Shown here piece by piece: positions 62,445 to 64,000 of a stretch of 64,000 bases of DNA. Below the pieces are notes generated by a model. That model was not told where the DNA came from. It made no database searches and worked only from the letters and a program-made list of their open reading frames with translations. Position 1 is the stretch's first letter. The number at the start of each line of letters is the position of its first letter. The DNA is from JAABVY01 sp964627935 (GTDB lineage: Bacteria > Zixibacteria > MSB-5A5 > JAABVY01), in assembly GCA_964627935.1 (NCBI GenBank), contig CAZVLB010000005.1:154411-218410 (forward strand), in the 5' to 3' direction. The translations under genes were made by a program, and so were the position numbers.

Positions 62445-63857
62445 ATGGCAAAAGTGCTGATAGTCGGAGCCACCGGTTATGTGGGAAGACGGCTGGTGCC
62501 GAAACTGCTGGAACGCGGGCATGAGGTCAGCGCATTGGCCCGTACGCCGCAGAAGATGGTCTCCCCCGATTTTTCGCAGGTGAAGCTGTTTCAGGGTGAT
62601 GTGCTCGATTACGAAAGCCTGACTGATGCATTCAAGGGTCAGGATGTTGTCTATTACCTGGTGCATTCGATGTCATCCGGGGGCGAGGAGTTCGAGGACC
62701 TGGATCGCAAGGCGGCCGAAAACGCCTCGCGAGCATCGAAAGAAGGCGGGGTCAAACGAATTGTCTATCTTGGCGGGCTGGGCAAAAATGTCGATGAGGA
62801 TAAATCAACTCACCTGCGCAGTCGTCACGAGGTCGGCAATATCCTGCGCGAGTCGGGAATACCCGTAACCGAATTCCGGGCGGCGGTCCTGATCGGCACG
62901 GCCTCATTTTCATTCGAGATGATTCATCACCTTGTCAATCGTCTGCCGGCCATGATATGTCCGCGATGGGTCACGATCCGGACTCAGCCGATTGCCACCG
63001 ATGATGCCCTGCGCTATTTGTCGGAATGCCTGGATGTGCCGGAAAGTGCGGGACGGATTATCGATATCGGCGGACCGGATGTTTTGACCTATTATGACAT
63101 GATGAAGACTGTGGCCGATGTTTTGCGTTTACGTCGCTGGATTATCATGGTGCCGGTATTGACACCGAGGCTGTCGTCATGGTGGATCCGGTTTGTGACG
63201 CCTGTGCCGGTTGAACTGGCGCGGTCGATTATCGATTCGCTCAAGTCGGAGACGGTTTGCGAAAATGATGATGCCCTGAAGATGTTTGATTTTGAGCCGA
63301 TCGGGTTCGAGACCGCGGTGCGGAGGGCGTTGATGGGTACGCGCGGGGTGGTGATCCGTACCGAGGGGGAATCGATATTCAGCGAACGTCACCCGGCCAT
63401 CGATCCCTCGCATCTGAAGGTCGACCAGCGCAGAGAAATATCGGATATGCCGGTGGAACAACTTTTTGAACGGGTGCAGAGAATCGGCGGCACGACCGGC
63501 TACTATTATGCCGACTGGTTATGGCGCCTGCGCGGGATGATCGATCGTGTGCTGGGCGGAATCGGTATGCGCAAGGGCCGTCGTGACCCGTATGATCTGA
63601 AGGTCGGCGACCAGGTCGATTTCTGGCGCGTGGAGGAATTCGTGCCCGGTAAGAAGCTTTTATTGCATGCCGAGATGAATATCTGGGGCCAGGGCTGGCT
63701 GGAGTTTTTGGTTGAGAAGACCGGTCCGAAAAAATCCCGCCTGACACAGACAATCCGCTACTATCCCCGTGGCCTCTGGGGCCACATCTACTGGACCATC
63801 ACCTACCCGATCCACCTGCTGATCTTCAAGAACATGGCCAGAGGGGTTGTGGGGTAG
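62445..63857 (+). CDS. NAD(P)-binding protein with DUF2867 C-terminal domain
   Basis: A 470-residue two-domain protein. The N-terminal NAD(P)-binding fold opens VLIVGATGYVGRRLVPKLLERG, with the dinucleotide motif at about 6-12, and holds the catalytic-like stretch VYLGGLG (about 106-112). The C-terminal DUF2867 domain (about 325-465) ends in a hydrophobic helix. Genes of this type follow photolyase and SRPBCC genes in other light operons; the reaction is not known. Two ATG codons overlap the site; the second (62445) has AAGAGG at five bases. Confidence 0.85.
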   Translation: MAKVLIVGATGYVGRRLVPKLLERGHEVSALARTPQKMVSPDFSQVKLFQGDVLDYESLTDAFKGQDVVYYLVHSMSSGGEEFEDLDRKAAENASRASKEGGVKRIVYLGGLGKNVDEDKSTHLRSRHEVGNILRESGIPVTEFRAAVLIGTASFSFEMIHHLVNRLPAMICPRWVTIRTQPIATDDALRYLSECLDVPESAGRIIDIGGPDVLTYYDMMKTVADVLRLRRWIIMVPVLTPRLSSWWIRFVTPVPVELARSIIDSLKSETVCENDDALKMFDFEPIGFETAVRRALMGTRGVVIRTEGESIFSERHPAIDPSHLKVDQRREISDMPVEQLFERVQRIGGTTGYYYADWLWRLRGMIDRVLGGIGMRKGRRDPYDLKVGDQVDFWRVEEFVPGKKLLLHAEMNIWGQGWLEFLVEKTGPKKSRLTQTIRYYPRGLWGHIYWTITYPIHLLIFKNMARGVVG

Positions 63858-64000
63858 CGGGGATAGGCGGGAAGATCGCTTTTATAAAATTCTGATAAAG
63901 ATACGATTTAGAATGGCATTGATTTCCCAGCGGATATTCTAAGGCGCGGAGAGTTAATTACAAAAGTTGTGGAAATTGACAAAAAAGTAGCGTAACCTTT
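63858..64000. other. End of window, no gene
   Basis: Only a TTGACA at 63976-63981 is notable; the matching -10 would fall at or past the window end, so a promoter for the next gene is possible but unproven. Confidence 0.3.

Noticed and set aside
63967..63975. DnaA box near the window end
   Set aside because: A single loose match (TGTGGAAAT) with no cluster around it.

Overview
The window reads as a chromosome segment of a Gram-negative bacterium from the FCB side of the tree, most like an uncultured lineage such as candidate phylum Zixibacteria. That placement is inferred from gene content and was not tested by a search. Supporting content includes a FadL/OmpP1-type outer-membrane protein, several lipoproteins, a tricorn-like S41 protease, a bactofilin with an M23 peptidase, bacterial ceramide genes, bacillithiol deacetylase, and gene-poor gaps filled with palindromic repeats. 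No rRNA, tRNA, CRISPR array or transposase was recognised.

Layout. 0-9.6 kb: a secreted-looking repeat protein cut by the window edge, small membrane and zinc-ribbon proteins, an HExxH metallopeptidase, a two-gene ABC exporter and uvrA. 9.9-17.3 kb: FadL-like porin, an esterase-fold lipoprotein lacking its nucleophilic serine, bshB1 and a tricorn-like protease. 17.4-21.0 kb: a tight operon of SDR, CDP-alcohol phosphatidyltransferase, QueD/PTPS, FolE2 and SDR, which looks like a pterin pathway. 21.2-26.3 kb: a secreted NlpC-like protein, a nucleosidase lipoprotein and a large hybrid sensor kinase. 26.4-31.5 kb: a ceramide cluster (GNAT-type ceramide synthase, serine palmitoyltransferase, ceramide reductase) followed by a class-V aminotransferase. 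31.5-33.7 kb: a DtxR/MntR-family regulator, a promoter whose spacer is a perfect 16-bp palindrome, a candidate small RNA ending in a strong terminator, and an archaeal-type gatD. 33.7-45.5 kb: accessory ground with an Mrr-type endonuclease, palindromic repeats, an AT-rich island with a doubly broken lipoprotein gene and a retropepsin/PDZ protein, plus short pyruvate kinase, aldo/keto reductase, HD protein and murQ.

45.6-55.2 kb is the conserved replication-origin neighbourhood: rpmH-rnpA-yidD-yidC-mnmE-mnmG-rsmG-parA-parB, with two perfect 16-bp parS sites flanking mnmG, then an M23 peptidase-bactofilin pair. A 153-bp gap with three DnaA-box-like 9-mers follows and is a candidate oriC. rnpA appears to start inside rpmH.

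55.2-64 kb: a membrane protein, an SDR, a KamA-like radical SAM enzyme with a long folded leader, a DUF378 protein and a light-response operon (CarH/LitR-type B12 regulator, class II photolyase, SRPBCC protein, NAD(P)-binding DUF2867 protein). An 11-bp-phased repeat, a possible CarH operator, lies upstream of the regulator.

The most novel observations are the metal-regulated candidate sRNA, the palindromic repeats whose stems covary while the loop is kept, the pterin/phospholipid operon, the possible phase-variable or decaying lipoprotein gene, and several apparently leaderless promoters.
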